The notes: generated by a model from the sequence alone, not told the origin. Shown: positions 7,428-16,408, counted from the stretch's first letter. The stretch: DNA of 64,000 nt from Maricaulis sp048270095 (GCF_048270095.1 NZ_JBLWTL010000008.1:47907-111906); one strand, 5' to 3'. A program made the numbers and translations.

Positions 7428-8816
7428 TTAGCCTTGGCCGCGCTCTTCAGCGTGCCGTGCAACCATGCCAGCAGCCTGTTCTTCAAGCACTTGCTGCACG
7501 CCGCGAGCGAAGCTCTGCGCGAAGCTGTGAATGAACAACAGCGGAATGGCGGCAATAAGGCCCAACACCGTGGTCATGAGCGCTTCGGAAATACCGCCGG
7601 CCATGATTCTCGGGTCGCCCGTACCGAACAGGGTGATTTGGGTGAAGGTCTTGATCATCCCGGTCACGGTGCCCAGCAGGCCCAGCAGCGGCGCAATACC
7701 GGCTGCCAGTTTCAGGAAGTTGAGGCCGAATTCGAGCTTCGGCGATTCCTGAAGAATGGCCTCGTCGAGCTTCAATTCCATCGTCTCGACGTCTTTGTCC
7801 TTGGCAGCTTCATAAGCCATCATGACACGGCCGAGCGGATTGCCCTTGCCAGCCTTCGACTTGCGCTTCTGACCATTGACGGCAGCCTGCGTGCTCAACA
7901 GAGCGAACATGCGGAACAGACCGAAAGTCGCAGAGATCGCCAGAAGACCGATAATCACCAGGCCAACCATGCCGGACTGATTGATACGCTCTTTCAGATC
8001 CGGAACGTCTTTGTAGATGTCCAGGAGTGCACCACGCGACGGATCGACAACACCCATGACGATCTCGTTGGGATCGGCATTGAACAGGGTCGAGGCGGCG
8101 GCAACCAGATTGCCTGGCGGCTGGGTTGGCAGATCAGTCAAAGCCCATGCACCGGTGGTTTCAGCTTCCTTCCAGCGTGCGAAACGCTGGTTGTTGTTGA
8201 AATTGGTGAAGGCCAGGAAAGGTCCAACGCGGGTCACGGGGACCGGCTGGCCATTGCCAATACCCGTCACCATCGAATCGAAGGTCACGACGCCTTGCTG
8301 GCCGATCATTTCGTCGATGGCCCGGCGCCAGATGAAATCCAGCTCCGAACGGGTTGGAAGCGTACGATTGGTTGCCAGGGCTTCAAGCGCATCGGCACGG
8401 CCCGGGAATTGGGCAGACACCACAGACGCATTGATGATGGCCGCAAATTCGCCTGCAGCCTGACGCGCCGCACCGAACAGCTCACCGAACGCACCCTGGC
8501 GCTGGCGGAGCTCGGCCGCGAGAACGTCGATCTCAACCTGGTTGTTTTCGAACTCAACGGTCAGCGCAGCCGCCTGCCGTTCCAGGGCGGCCATTTCGCC
8601 GCGAGCCTGGCTCAACAGCGCCTGCTGCTGGTTCGTGCTGCCCTGGAATTCACGCAGACGCGCCTGATTTTCCTGGCTGGCCTCGCGGGCATCACTGCGC
8701 ACGCGGTTCAGAAGTTCGCTGATTGATCCGGCCGGCTGCGTCTGTCCGACAGCTCCGGCAGTGAGCGCCACACCCATCGAAACGGCGGCGGCGAGTATCT
8801 TAAAGGTGGTCTTCAT
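7428..8816 (-). CDS. TtpC-like MotA/TolQ/ExbB proton channel protein with periplasmic coiled coil
   Basis: 462 aa. Order of parts: signal peptide (1-24), Gln/Glu/Ala-rich coiled coil (about 35-115), a periplasmic region to about 280, a first membrane helix (283-306), a cytoplasmic stretch rich in Lys (315-355), and two helices (362-390 with GIAPLLGLLGTVTGM; 410-432). This is the layout of TtpC, the extra ExbB-like subunit of TonB2 systems described in Vibrio. The fused periplasmic coiled coil probably contacts DUF3450 or TonB. It lies between the DUF3450 gene and the short exbB, in the same operon. Confidence 0.9.
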   Translation of the reverse strand: MKTTFKILAAAVSMGVALTAGAVGQTQPAGSISELLNRVRSDAREASQENQARLREFQGSTNQQQALLSQARGEMAALERQAAALTVEFENNQVEIDVLAAELRQRQGAFGELFGAARQAAGEFAAIINASVVSAQFPGRADALEALATNRTLPTRSELDFIWRRAIDEMIGQQGVVTFDSMVTGIGNGQPVPVTRVGPFLAFTNFNNNQRFARWKEAETTGAWALTDLPTQPPGNLVAAASTLFNADPNEIVMGVVDPSRGALLDIYKDVPDLKERINQSGMVGLVIIGLLAISATFGLFRMFALLSTQAAVNGQKRKSKAGKGNPLGRVMMAYEAAKDKDVETMELKLDEAILQESPKLEFGLNFLKLAAGIAPLLGLLGTVTGMIKTFTQITLFGTGDPRIMAGGISEALMTTVLGLIAAIPLLFIHSFAQSFARGVQQVLEEQAAGMVARHAEERGQG

Positions 8817-8840
8817 CGCTTAACTCTCCGTTCCAATCCG

Positions 8841-9623
8841 TTACTGCGCTACCGTCGGCCCTGGGAGAGGCGCGAGGAAGACAGACGGGGTGGTGACTTC
8901 TTGAGCGATCCGGATTGCGCGGGTCACATTGGTTTCGTAGCTGCCCGGAAGTGCAACCCAGTCGCTACCCTGGACATGGCGCATGGTCATGCGGCCATCA
9001 GGATATTGGCGGATCATGGCGATCCGGCCGATCTGCAACACGGTCACATTGACCGGAACGCCGTCCTCGAGAATGACTTCATCGTAGGAGTTCAGCGAGC
9101 GGCCATAGGACGCCTCGATGTCATAGGCGTTCAGGATGACGCGATAGCGTTCAGCCGGGGAAATTTCCGGATTATCGATCAACTCATAGAGACGCTCGAT
9201 CCGGCGAAGTCGGCCATTTTCGCCTTCGAGGCGGAATGGAAGGTCAAGATTGACGAACTGCTCCAGGTTCTGGACCATTTCGCGCATCATTGGCGCGAGG
9301 TCGCGCTGAATGTTTTCGACGCGGTCGATCTGCTGCTGCAGCGAACCCATCTCGGCCTGTTGCGACCGGATAAAGACCTGCTGCTGCTCAACGAACAGCC
9401 GCTGCGATTCAATCTGATCGAGCAAAGCACGATATTCGAGTTCGATATCCGTACGCTGATCGTCAAGTTGATCGATGCGCGCCTGCGTTTGCGCACCTGC
9501 GTTCGTTCCCTCACGTGCGGTCTGCAGCACGGGTGCGAGCTGCGCGCTGGCAACTCCCCCGACGGCGGTCGCCGCAACCGCCGCCATGAGCGACGCGCGA
9601 ACCATTTTCTTCAAGTCCACCAT
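8841..9623 (-). CDS. DUF3450 family periplasmic coiled-coil protein of the TonB locus
   Basis: 260 aa. ATG 9623 is chosen because GAGGCGAG precedes it and the resulting N-terminus is a signal peptide ending at ASA|Q (27/28). Residues about 40-110 form a long Gln/Glu/Arg-rich coiled coil (QRLFVEQQQVFIRSQQAEMG), followed by a mixed domain with RYRVILNAYDIEASYGRSL and GRMTMRHVQG, recognisable as DUF3450. Proteins of this family are almost always encoded just upstream of TtpC-type channels; the role is unknown but presumably structural in the periplasm. It is the first gene of the operon. Confidence 0.88.
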   Translation of the reverse strand: MVDLKKMVRASLMAAVAATAVGGVASAQLAPVLQTAREGTNAGAQTQARIDQLDDQRTDIELEYRALLDQIESQRLFVEQQQVFIRSQQAEMGSLQQQIDRVENIQRDLAPMMREMVQNLEQFVNLDLPFRLEGENGRLRRIERLYELIDNPEISPAERYRVILNAYDIEASYGRSLNSYDEVILEDGVPVNVTVLQIGRIAMIRQYPDGRMTMRHVQGSDWVALPGSYETNVTRAIRIAQEVTTPSVFLAPLPGPTVAQ

Positions 9624-10207
9624 TTCTCGCCTCACAATGGTAATCGCAGGGGGCCAATACGGCTCCCCGCCCACATTAATTCGATGCTAAACCGACAAAG
9701 TCCCTGCCGGAATGGCCCCCTACCCTACATTCAAGCGACGCGCTGGCCGCCCTCGGATAACCCGATTAGCGTTCAAGTCTGCACGGATGGTTACCGTAGC
9801 TGTTTGTTACAGCCCACCCAGAAACCGCGATGGTGGCTCCATCGTCTCGTTGACGCGTGCACGCCATTGAAATCCGGTTGGACGCTAACACTAGCCGAGC
9901 GTTACGATCAATACATCATTGTGACCGGAATGGGACCAATCGCGGCCCTAAAGCAGCTATTTTCCCCTCACACGCTTAAAGCGGGGTGGCAGCTCGCCCG
10001 ATGGCAGCAGTAACTTCCCAGCCTGGCTTTGGTTTGTTGACCGATGCGGGTATTTGCCATCACGGCTACGTCACAGCTGTGTGATCCAGACATGCAGCCA
10101 GGGGGTTTGCGATCGCGCCCAACCTTACGAAAAAGTCACAAAAACAGCCCCCCGGGCCGCCCGGCTCCGGGATGATTCGCATCGTGAAGGATGGATTTGA
10201 AGTCGGT
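9624..10207. other. Long intergenic region between the TonB operon and tRNA-Gln
   Basis: About 580 bases with no supported gene. It should contain the promoter of the minus-strand TonB operon, though I could not identify convincing -35/-10 boxes. The visible elements are a dyad TCACA-GCTG-TGTGA at 10071-10084, a small hairpin CGATGG-TGGCT-CCATCG near 9828, and at the right end the probable terminator of tRNA-Gln. The plus-strand open frame that runs from the DUF3450 gene to 10013 is antisense shadow. Confidence 0.6.
10130..10166 (-). terminator. Probable terminator of tRNA-Gln
   Basis: About 40 bases after the tRNA 3' end, the minus strand has an imperfect GC-rich hairpin (arms AGCC...GGCT within 10146-10166), followed by GTTTTTGTGACTTTTT (complement of 10130-10145). 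The stem is bulged, so this is less certain than the other terminators. Confidence 0.5.
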
Positions 10208-10282
10208 TGGCTGGGGCGCCAGGATTCGAACCTGGGAATGCCGATACCAAAAACCGGTGCCTTACCACTTGGCGACGCCCCA
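10208..10282 (-). tRNA. tRNA-Gln, anticodon UUG
   Basis: 75 bases including an encoded CCA. The acceptor stem TGGGGCG pairs with CGCCCCA next to the 3' GCCA. The T arm is CCAGG-TTCGAAT-CCTGG, and the anticodon loop TTTTGGT gives UUG. The sequence closely matches bacterial tRNA-Gln. It lies downstream of a good promoter and is transcribed away from the neighbouring tRNA-Pro. Confidence 0.95.
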
Positions 10283-10312
10283 ACCGGATCCGCCAGCTGC
10301 GACGGAGCGGGC

Positions 10313-10341
10313 TAGATACCGAGTCGGAAGGGCGGATGCAA
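10313..10341 (-). promoter_or_regulatory. Sigma-70-type promoter of tRNA-Gln
   Basis: On the minus strand, TTGCAT (10336-10341) and TATCTA (10313-10318) are separated by exactly 17 bases. The expected start would fall around 10305, leaving a leader of roughly 20-25 bases before the tRNA. Confidence 0.65.
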
Positions 10342-10495
10342 CGGCTCTATGCGGTGACTGACGGGCAGATTTGCAGCTCACGGCGGCACAGCCCCATTAT
10401 CGCGGCCCGACAGTCGGCCATCCAGGCGGTGGCGGCGCCGGCACTGCAAGGGCGTGCAGGCCTGCCATAGCGAGGGTGCCCGTGCGATTGCGAGT

Positions 10496-10524
10496 TTGCA
10501 CTGGCGACGGGCGCTGGCTATAAG
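10496..10524 (+). promoter_or_regulatory. Sigma-70-type promoter of tRNA-Pro
   Basis: TTGCAC (10496-10501) and TATAAG (10519-10524) with a 17-base spacer. The predicted start, around 10531, lies about seven bases before the tRNA 5' end. Confidence 0.75.
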
Positions 10525-10537
10525 GCCCGCCTCGGTT

Positions 10538-10614
10538 CGGAGTATAGCTCAGCCTGGTAGAGCACCGTCTTCGGGAGGCGGGGGTCGCAAGTTCAAATCT
10601 TGCTACTCCGACCA
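10538..10614 (+). tRNA. tRNA-Pro, anticodon CGG
   Basis: 77 bases ending in an encoded ACCA. The acceptor stem CGGAGTA pairs with TACTCCG, the D arm is AGCTCAGCCTGGTAGAGC, the anticodon loop TTCGGGA gives CGG, and the T arm is GCAAG-TTCAAAT-CTTGC. No integrase or duplicated 3' end is seen nearby, so there is no sign that it serves as an attachment site. Confidence 0.96.
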
Positions 10615-10832
10615 TCTTGCCCCGCCCCACTTGCCCTGCCCCGCTCGCCCTGCCCGTCCAGCAGCAACGAGTTTTGCGCCTCCCGGCCAGACCTGTGGAT
10701 GCGCGGCCGGGATCGGCGCCCAGCGAATCCCTTCTATCTGTCCCGTCCCGGTACTTTATCAAACCTCTGGACAGGACCGCTTCTTGCACAGATGGTCCGG
10801 TCAACCGTGTACCCGCTTTGGAAGGCCCCTCG

Positions 10833-12617
10833 ATGAAACAGTTCTGGATTACATTCTTTGGTTCGATATTCGGCGTTGTCGTCGGTTCGGTCCTTACCGT
10901 CGTGCTCGCCGCCTTCCTGATCGCAGGCATGCTCTTCTCGGCCGCGGCCGGCTCGCGCCCCGAGGCGAGTACGCCGGGCCACGGCGCTGTGCTGGAGCTG
11001 GACCTTCGCGCCGAGCGGCTGGACTCGCCCTCGCGCTCGCCCTTTGCCTTCGCCGAACCGCTCTCGGTCGTCGACATGGTCCGCACACTGGAGCGCGCCG
11101 AAACTGACCCGGACGTCGCCGGCATCTTCATTCGCGCCAATGAGTTCGGCCTGTCGCCGGGGATGGCCGAAGAAGTCCGCAATGCCATCGCAGATTTTCG
11201 CGCGGCCGGAAAATTCGTCATCACCCATGCGCAGGGCTTCGAAGGCACGTCCGTCACCGCCTATTTCGCGGTGGCCGGCTCCGACGAGATCTGGCTGCAG
11301 GACACGGCCAATTTCACGCCGGCCGGGCTGGCTTCGGAGGTTCTCTTCCTCGGCGGCATGTTCGAGCAGTTCAATGCCGAGCCCCAGTTCGAGCAATTCC
11401 ACGAATTCAAGAATGCGGCGAATGTCTACACCCAGACCGGGTTCACCGACGAGCATCGTGAAGCCACGCTCTCCTACATGAATTCCATTTTCGACACGGC
11501 AATCGCCGAGATTTCCACAGACCGTGACATCCTTCCCGATGCCCTGCGCGGCCTGTTTGAAACAGCACCGCATTCTGCCGAAGAAGCGCTTGATCGCGGC
11601 CTCGTCGATCGTCTCGGCCATGTCATTGAGGCCCGCGAAGCGGCCCTCGCGCGCGCCGGTTCGGGCGGACATTTCCTGCCCATCCCGGAATATCGTGCCA
11701 TGCTCACGCCGCGCAGCAATGGTCCGGCCATCGCCCTGATCGAAGGCCAGGGTGCCATCGTCACCGGCAGCGGGGATCAGGGCCCGTTCAGCAATGGGGC
11801 CGGCATCGGCAGCGACAGCATGTCCGACGCAATTCTCGAAGCGGCCAATGATACCAGCGTTCGCGCCATTCTCGTCCGGGTCGACTCGCCCGGCGGTTCG
11901 GCCATTGCCTCCGACCAGGTCTGGAATGCCATCGAGCGGGCCCAGGAAGCCGGCAAGCCGGTGATTATTTCCATGGCCTCAATGGCGGCTTCGGGTGGCT
12001 ATTACCTGGCTGCACCAGCCGACTATATCCTCGCTCATGCCACCACATTAACCGGCTCGATCGGCGTACTGGGCGGCAAGGTCGCACTTGAAGGCACGTT
12101 CGAAATGGTCGGCCTGCAATCGGAGTCGGTCTATGTCGGCGGCGAATATGCCACCGCCTATTCCGGTCAGCAGAGCTGGACGGAGACCCAGCGTGACGCC
12201 TTCCGTGCCCAGATGGCTGACACCTATGAGGACTTCACCCAGCGCGTCGCCGATGGCCGTGATCTGCCGCTCGAGCGCGTGCTCGAAATTGCCCGCGGAC
12301 GGGTCTGGACCGGAGCCCAGGCCCTCGACCTTGGCCTGGTCGACGAGATTGGTGGTTTCCGGGATGCCGTCGACGTCGCCCGCGAACTGGCGGGTCTCGC
12401 GCCGGAAAGCAATGTCCGCCTGGTCCGCTTCCCGCGCGAGCAGACACCGTTTGAAGCCTTCTCGGCCCTGTTCGGCATGTCTGCTGAAACGGCGGAAACG
12501 GCGGCACGGATGAATGCGCTGCTCGAACTGCCCGAAGTCCGGGCGGCCATCGAGGCCCGCTCCCAGCTGGGCTCCGGCCAGGCGCAGCTGCGCAGCACGG
12601 CACAACCGCCGAACTGA
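10833..12617 (+). CDS. sppA: Signal peptide peptidase SppA, long (67K) type
   Basis: 594 aa. The frame is open back to the tRNA, but ATG 10833 begins directly before an N-terminal membrane anchor (about residues 5-35) and has GAAGG upstream. The protein consists of two S49 halves. The general-base Lys193 lies in the first half (FHEFKNAANVYTQ) and the nucleophile Ser387 in the second (SMASMAASGGYYLA), matching the Lys209/Ser409 dyad known from E. coli. SppA degrades cleaved signal peptides and membrane-protein fragments at the inner membrane. It is monocistronic and ends with a strong terminator. Confidence 0.95.
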   Translation: MKQFWITFFGSIFGVVVGSVLTVVLAAFLIAGMLFSAAAGSRPEASTPGHGAVLELDLRAERLDSPSRSPFAFAEPLSVVDMVRTLERAETDPDVAGIFIRANEFGLSPGMAEEVRNAIADFRAAGKFVITHAQGFEGTSVTAYFAVAGSDEIWLQDTANFTPAGLASEVLFLGGMFEQFNAEPQFEQFHEFKNAANVYTQTGFTDEHREATLSYMNSIFDTAIAEISTDRDILPDALRGLFETAPHSAEEALDRGLVDRLGHVIEAREAALARAGSGGHFLPIPEYRAMLTPRSNGPAIALIEGQGAIVTGSGDQGPFSNGAGIGSDSMSDAILEAANDTSVRAILVRVDSPGGSAIASDQVWNAIERAQEAGKPVIISMASMAASGGYYLAAPADYILAHATTLTGSIGVLGGKVALEGTFEMVGLQSESVYVGGEYATAYSGQQSWTETQRDAFRAQMADTYEDFTQRVADGRDLPLERVLEIARGRVWTGAQALDLGLVDEIGGFRDAVDVARELAGLAPESNVRLVRFPREQTPFEAFSALFGMSAETAETAARMNALLELPEVRAAIEARSQLGSGQAQLRSTAQPPN

Positions 12618-12645
12618 TCCCGCGCGCTGGATTGAAAACTGAGCG

Positions 12646-12680
12646 GGGGCCTGCAGCACATGCTGCAGGCCCCTTTTCTT
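12646..12680 (+). terminator. Intrinsic terminator of sppA
   Basis: A stem of about 12-13 bp (12646-12658 with 12661-12673, GGGGCCTGCAGCA and its complement) is followed by TTTTCTT. It sits 29 bases after the sppA stop. Confidence 0.9.
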
Positions 12681-12685
12681 GTGCC

Positions 12686-13924
12686 TCAGACCGAGAGGAT
12701 ACCGATGATCAACAGGATCAGCATGCCGATCGAGAGGATGATTCCGTAGGCGAAATTCATGAAAATCGTCCGCACGAAGGAGGAAAACCGGCCATGCCGG
12801 TAGACGACACGATGGAGCCGGTAGAGATAATAATTCGACCAGAGCACAAAGCCTGCTCCGGCCGGCGCCGGTCCGATCACGGCCCCCAGGGCCAGGACCA
12901 GGATAAAGCCGAAGAAGAGCACGGCGTGAAAGTGAAGCGAGACGACCAGATGGTCGTAGAAGAAATAGCCTCGCTTGTAGAAATGGGTGATCGCCAGCAA
13001 GAGGGCATAGATCGGCAACAGGCCGAACATCAGTCTGGGCGCCCAAACCTGCATCGACGCGACAACTGACGCGCCGCCATCATCGATAATGCGATCAGCC
13101 TGGTCGGCCAGACGCTCCCGCGTCTCTGTCGGCAGCTCCTGCAGGCCACTGATCTGCACATCCCCCACCCCGGACGACGGGTCACTCTCCGGCTCCGTGG
13201 CACCGTCAGCCGGCTCCCCGGCCGGCGGCGGCAGCAGGGCTTCGCGAATCGCGCGTTTGAGCTCGTCGGGCCCGACGGCTTCGCGGGCCGCGCGCTCCTC
13301 GGGAGTCTCTTCCACATCGCCTGGCTGCCCCAGAGCGTCCGATCCGCGGGCGATCTGTTCGGCAATCGCGGCGCGTTGCGCCTCCGATATGCCCTGCCGT
13401 GCGAGCTGGTCATTGAGCTCATCCAGCGGGATCTCCGCGACCGCCGCGTCCATTGCCTCGCGGGCATCACGGGACAGGAGCGATGCATCGGGATTACGGT
13501 CGAAACTGTTGAAGGCAAAGACGATCAGGAAGAAGAGAACACTGGCCGTCAGATACAGCCGGAAAGGCATCACATAGCGGGCGCGGGCGCCCGACAGGTA
13601 TCGCCGCGTCAGCTTGCCGGGTTGAAACATCAACGGTGGCAAGGTGCGCCACAGGCGTCCCTCGAGCCCGAGCAAACCGTCGAGGACGTCGAGCAATAAT
13701 TCCCAGATCGGACGATGGAAGGTTTCGGCAGTCTGGCCGCAGCTATGGCAGACCGGACCGACCAGCGTGGTGCCGCAATTGCTGCACAGGCCTGCGGGAT
13801 AGGCTGGCTCGAATGCCGAAGGACGGTGCCGCTTCTTGCGGCGCGATGCGTGGATCGAATCGCCCAGCTCACCGCCCGCTGAATCGGCGATAATCGCGTC
13901 TGAAATACTGTCGCCGCCTGACAT
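12686..13924 (-). CDS. DUF3667 family membrane protein with zinc ribbon
   Basis: 412 aa, with a G-rich sequence before ATG 13924. Residues 47-62 form a four-Cys zinc-ribbon-like motif (CSNC...CHSC). It is followed by LLDVLDGLLGLEGRLWRTL and KLTRRYLSGARARYVMPFRLYL, the conserved core of DUF3667, and a membrane helix near 130. A long Ala/Glu/Arg-rich soluble insertion (about 145-270) separates this from four more membrane helices in the C-terminal 140 residues. The function of the family is unknown. It is convergent with sppA and possibly cotranscribed with the upstream oppA, whose stop lies 71 bases away. Confidence 0.85.
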   Translation of the reverse strand: MSGGDSISDAIIADSAGGELGDSIHASRRKKRHRPSAFEPAYPAGLCSNCGTTLVGPVCHSCGQTAETFHRPIWELLLDVLDGLLGLEGRLWRTLPPLMFQPGKLTRRYLSGARARYVMPFRLYLTASVLFFLIVFAFNSFDRNPDASLLSRDAREAMDAAVAEIPLDELNDQLARQGISEAQRAAIAEQIARGSDALGQPGDVEETPEERAAREAVGPDELKRAIREALLPPPAGEPADGATEPESDPSSGVGDVQISGLQELPTETRERLADQADRIIDDGGASVVASMQVWAPRLMFGLLPIYALLLAITHFYKRGYFFYDHLVVSLHFHAVLFFGFILVLALGAVIGPAPAGAGFVLWSNYYLYRLHRVVYRHGRFSSFVRTIFMNFAYGIILSIGMLILLIIGILSV

Positions 13925-13995
13925 GAGAGCCCCCCCAACCTTGCCCGAATTTGGTTCAAGCTAGGTCGGGAGGCCCTCATCTGACAAGCGCGCGT

Positions 13996-15630
13996 TTATT
14001 CGGTCGCAGTTTCGGTGCGATCGATGTCGGCAAAACACAGGTAACGCGTACGGTGGATATCGGTCAGATTATCGACCCATCCGGTAACGCGCGGATTCAC
14101 CAGGTTCTTGTTGACGTAATAAACCAGCGGGATGATCGGCATGTCGTCGATCAGCATCTGCTCGGCCTGGGCCAGCATGCCACCGCGAACTTCGAGGTCC
14201 TGCTCCCGATTGGCTTGCTCGACCAGTGCGTCATACTCCGGATTATTGTACCGGGAATAATTCATCGGTACCGAACGGAACTCGCCCAGGAAGAGGAAGT
14301 TGTACGGGTCATTATAGTCGGCAATCCAGCCACCATCGGCGATCTCGAAGTCAGAGGCCCGCAGATTGTCATAGTGAATCTGCGTGTCGTTGACGATCAG
14401 TTCCGGCTGAACCCAGTCGGCGATCGCCGACCAGTCATTCTGCACCACCGGCGCGACGCGCGGATTATCCGCAGTGGCCCGATAGGTATATTCAAAGCGG
14501 AATGGATTGTCCGGACCATAGCCCGCCTCGATCAGGAGATCGCGTGCGGTGACACGGCGTTGCTCGACCGGAATATCGGCCCAGCTGGCTTCCACACCAC
14601 CGGCATAATTGTCGATGCCTGGCGGCACGAGCGAATAGGCCGGCAATTGCCCGGCGCGCAGGATTTCGTTGGCGATGAATTCCCGATCGATCGCCATGCC
14701 CAGCGCGTTGCGCACGGACGGGTCGGAGAATTGCTCCAGCGTCGTGTTGATGGAGAAATACACCGTGCCCATATACGGATGGACCCGCACATAATCGGGA
14801 ATTTCACGGCGCAGGAATTCCATCTGCTGACCCGGGAATTCCATATTCAGGTCGAGCTCGCCATTGCGCACCCGCCGACCAGCCGCACTATTGTCGACCG
14901 TCGGGTAGTAATACACTTCGTCAATGCACGAATTCGCATCGTCGAAGAAATACGGGTTACGGCTGAGATGGACGAAGTTATTCGTGCGCCAGTCGATCAG
15001 CTTGTAGGGTCCGTTGACCTCGATGTTCTCGGGGCGAACCCACTCATCACCAAAATGCTCGACGATGTGCTGTGGCAGCGGGAACGTCGTGTAGTGGGTC
15101 AGCAAGCCAGGCAGGTAGGGCGCGGGATTTTCCAGGTGGATTTCCAGCGTCCGGTCATCGACCGCCACGACGCCAATCGCCTCCGGCGGCGCCTCGCCGC
15201 GGCTGACCGCAGCCATACCGACGACCGGATAGAGCAGCGACACATATTGCGCACCGGTTTCCGGGTTAGCGATCCGGCGCCAGGCATAGACGAAATCGCC
15301 TGCGGTCACCGGCTCGCCATCAGACCAATAGGATTCACGCAGGCGGAAGGTCCAGGTCAGGCTGTCTTCGCTGACTTCCCAGCTCTCGGCCATACCCGGA
15401 ACCGGGTGTGCCTCTGGGTCTTCGGTGAAGAGACCGACGAACATGTCGCCGATAATATTGTTTTCCCAGGTGCCGCTTGCCTTGTGCGGGTCGAGCGACA
15501 GGGGCTCGGCATTATTGCCGCGGTGGATGACCACCTCATCGGATGGCGGAGGCCCTTCGCCACCACAGCTGGCCAGAGCCAGAGCTGATGCGGACGCGAG
15601 CATGGCGAACAGTATTTTAGTGCGGGTCAC
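13996..15630 (-). CDS. oppA: OppA-type peptide-binding lipoprotein of an ABC importer (SBP family 5)
   Basis: 544 aa. GTG 15630 is chosen because GGAGGGGAGACC lies upstream and it gives a lipoprotein signal with LALASC (Cys22). The mature protein has the SBP_bac_5 features: NAEPLSLDPHKASGTWENNI near the start, LTWTFRLRESYWSDGEPVTAGDFVYAWRR, and a C-terminal region ending in VNPRVTGWVDNLTDIHRTRYL. These proteins capture oligopeptides in the periplasm and deliver them to OppBC. Here the permease genes lie on the same strand but beyond an opposing gene, so oppA has its own promoter. Confidence 0.93.
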   Translation of the reverse strand: MTRTKILFAMLASASALALASCGGEGPPPSDEVVIHRGNNAEPLSLDPHKASGTWENNIIGDMFVGLFTEDPEAHPVPGMAESWEVSEDSLTWTFRLRESYWSDGEPVTAGDFVYAWRRIANPETGAQYVSLLYPVVGMAAVSRGEAPPEAIGVVAVDDRTLEIHLENPAPYLPGLLTHYTTFPLPQHIVEHFGDEWVRPENIEVNGPYKLIDWRTNNFVHLSRNPYFFDDANSCIDEVYYYPTVDNSAAGRRVRNGELDLNMEFPGQQMEFLRREIPDYVRVHPYMGTVYFSINTTLEQFSDPSVRNALGMAIDREFIANEILRAGQLPAYSLVPPGIDNYAGGVEASWADIPVEQRRVTARDLLIEAGYGPDNPFRFEYTYRATADNPRVAPVVQNDWSAIADWVQPELIVNDTQIHYDNLRASDFEIADGGWIADYNDPYNFLFLGEFRSVPMNYSRYNNPEYDALVEQANREQDLEVRGGMLAQAEQMLIDDMPIIPLVYYVNKNLVNPRVTGWVDNLTDIHRTRYLCFADIDRTETATE

Positions 15631-15761
15631 GATTTCGGTCTCCCCTCCCAAGGTATCCAAGCGATTCGCTGATGGTCTATCTAGCGTAACATCATCTGCC
15701 GGTCGACACTTGCCGATGGGTCGCGCATAGTCAGTTTCAGCCTCTAGATAGACGTGTGAAC

Positions 15762-16370
15762 ATGAACACTCGATTACTCCTTCTCGCCGCCGCCATCTCC
15801 TTGCCAGCGCCAGCGCTGGCGCAGGCACCGGCTGCGCCCCTCGACGACCTCTTCGCCTGCGAGGCGATCAGCGATAATCTCGACCGGCTTGCCTGTCTGG
15901 ATGCGGCCGTCGCAGCGCTGCACAGCGACACGGAATCCGGCAGCATCATCGCCCTCAACCGGGGCGATGTCGAGGCCGCGGAAGAGGCCACCTTCGGCCT
16001 GCGCATTCCCGGCCTCAGCCTGCCCTCCCTGCCACGACTGGGCCTGCCTCGCGGCAGTGCCAGCGATCTGGCAGCGGCTGATGCGAGCACGACATCGTCA
16101 AGCGATCGCGCCGTTTCACGCGATTCCAATGGCCAGATCGACCGGATCGACAATCTCGCAGTGGCCAGCATCCGTTTCAATCGATCCCGCCGGGTCGTCG
16201 TGACGCTCGTCAATGGCCAGGTCTGGCAACAGCTGGATTCGGATTCGACCCATATCGCCCGCAGCATCAATGCCGGTGACGGCGCCAGCATTCGCAGTGC
16301 AGCGCTGGATTCCTACATGATGCGCCTTGGCGATAATGGCCGCTGGTTCCGGGCACGCCGGACGCAATAG
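15762..16370 (+). CDS. Hypothetical secreted protein with an N-terminal paired-Cys motif
   Basis: 202 aa from ATG 15762; a GTG two codons upstream is also possible, and neither has a clear ribosome binding site. A signal peptide ends at ALA|Q (about residue 20). The next segment, DLFACEAISDNLDRLACLDAAV, has two Cys ten residues apart in a helix-like pattern seen in several small alphaproteobacterial exported proteins. The middle is Ser/Asp/Ala-rich. The C-terminal 70 residues (NLAVASIRFNRSRRVVVTLVNGQVWQQLDSD) look like a small beta domain. I do not recognise a function. It lies between oppC and oppA on the opposite strand and ends in a bidirectional terminator. Confidence 0.8.
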   Translation: MNTRLLLLAAAISLPAPALAQAPAAPLDDLFACEAISDNLDRLACLDAAVAALHSDTESGSIIALNRGDVEAAEEATFGLRIPGLSLPSLPRLGLPRGSASDLAAADASTTSSSDRAVSRDSNGQIDRIDNLAVASIRFNRSRRVVVTLVNGQVWQQLDSDSTHIARSINAGDGASIRSAALDSYMMRLGDNGRWFRARRTQ

Positions 16371-16408
16371 GGCGGCACGCCTGCCGGTCAGCGGAACACC
16401 CCGCCAAT

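Noticed and set aside
7434..8726. 430-codon plus-strand frame opposite the TtpC-like gene
   Set aside because: It is antisense to a gene with clear MotA/TolQ/ExbB motifs; its composition (His/Glu/Arg/Gln-rich) is that of a shadow.
10071..10084. CRP/FNR binding site
   Set aside because: The half sites are in the reverse order (TCACA...TGTGA instead of TGTGA...TCACA) and the spacing is four, not six, so it is reported only as an unassigned dyad.
10207..10470. Plus-strand frame beginning AGAPGFEPGNADTKN across tRNA-Gln
   Set aside because: It is the translation of the antisense of a tRNA gene, a well-known false ORF.
10208..10614. tRNA genes as integration site of a mobile element
   Set aside because: No integrase, transposase or repeated tRNA 3' end is found nearby, and the flanking genes are ordinary core genes.
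10617..10832. N-terminal extension of sppA back to the tRNA-Pro gene
   Set aside because: The segment is Pro/Ala-rich with no start signal, and ATG 10833 sits directly before the expected membrane anchor.
10397..11257. Minus-strand frame containing VARFELATPASRRRCST
   Set aside because: This peptide is the classic translation of a tRNA antisense (here tRNA-Pro), and the rest overlaps sppA.
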